NCBI GenBank assembly: GCA_963930775.1
Contig: OZ005690.1
Location: forward strand, 2,092,225 to 2,156,224
Length of the DNA: 64,000 bases
Direction of reading: 5' to 3'
From: Cliona cf. orientalis
Lineage: Eukaryota; Porifera; Demospongiae; Clionaida; Clionaidae
A program made the position numbers and the translations under genes. The notes under the pieces are model-generated. The model saw nothing but the letters and a program-made list of their open reading frames with translations. It was not told the DNA's origin and did no database searches. Of this stretch, positions 63,876 to 64,000 are shown piece after piece; within the stretch, counting starts at the first letter, position 1; each line of letters opens with the position of its first letter.

Positions 63876-64000
63876 TATATCATTATACTAAGATTATAGT
63901 CTTCCGTGCGTGCGTGTGTACGACCGGAAAGGTGAACGGAAGCGATTCGACCCGAGCTAAAACATTTTACTTCTAGGCATCGCTGGATTTGGGGCGATAC

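Larger units (their letters stand above)
62007..64000. other. Upstream of the ROCO-like exon, no exon recognised
   Basis: AT-rich. It holds palindromic elements at 62098-62320 and 63653-63875. Small open frames (62837-63025 +) show no family features. The 5' exons of the ROCO-like gene may be here in short form or beyond the window. Confidence 0.45.

Overview
The window looks like nuclear DNA of a marine non-bilaterian animal, most likely a demosponge. The evidence is AT-rich DNA, short GT-AG introns, long (CT)n/(AG)n and ACATGT tracts, dense palindromic MITE-like elements, animal SBF/MTMR5-13 and YOD1 orthologues, and a ROCO GTPase with a death-like tail. The sponge assignment is inference; no search was run.

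Layout. (1) 1-12.7 kb: a tandem array of about 20 modules, each with two conserved blocks around a variable spacer. The blocks can fold into small hairpins whose stems keep pairing while loops change. Other transposon-like elements are nested in the array. (2) 12.87-13.81 kb: a Tc1/mariner-type element with TA target duplication, sitting in a (CT)n tract. (3) 13.9-53.3 kb, minus strand: the first 17 coding exons (about 912 codons) of a SET-binding-factor gene (SBF, MTMR5/13 family), with the DENN module and the start of the SBF2 region. The GRAM, myotubularin and PH parts must lie beyond position 1. (4) 15.8-38.9 kb: inside a single 24.4-kb intron of SBF, ten copies of an intronless gene family for secreted, cysteine-rich proteins of about 295 residues. 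Nine copies are on the SBF strand and one 5'-truncated copy is inverted. Three copies (A, C, H) are open throughout; the others carry frameshifts or stops. (5) 54.1-59.3 kb, minus strand: a complete eight-exon YOD1/OTU1 deubiquitinase gene. (6) 59.7-62.0 kb, minus strand: the large 3' exon of a ROCO-like GTPase with a C-terminal death-like domain; upstream exons were not found.

SBF and YOD1 are housekeeping trafficking and ubiquitin genes. The unusual content is the nested array: invariant cysteine framework, variable loops, recent segmental duplication, inverted arms and frequent 4-nt frameshifts. This resembles a birth-and-death family of secreted recognition or matrix proteins that expands inside a host gene's intron. 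The module array at 1-12.7 kb may be a family of structured RNAs or a SINE-like repeat, and it probably lies in the next SBF intron. A third theme is a set of palindromic elements with different sequences but the same TACCGTA/TACGGTA ends.
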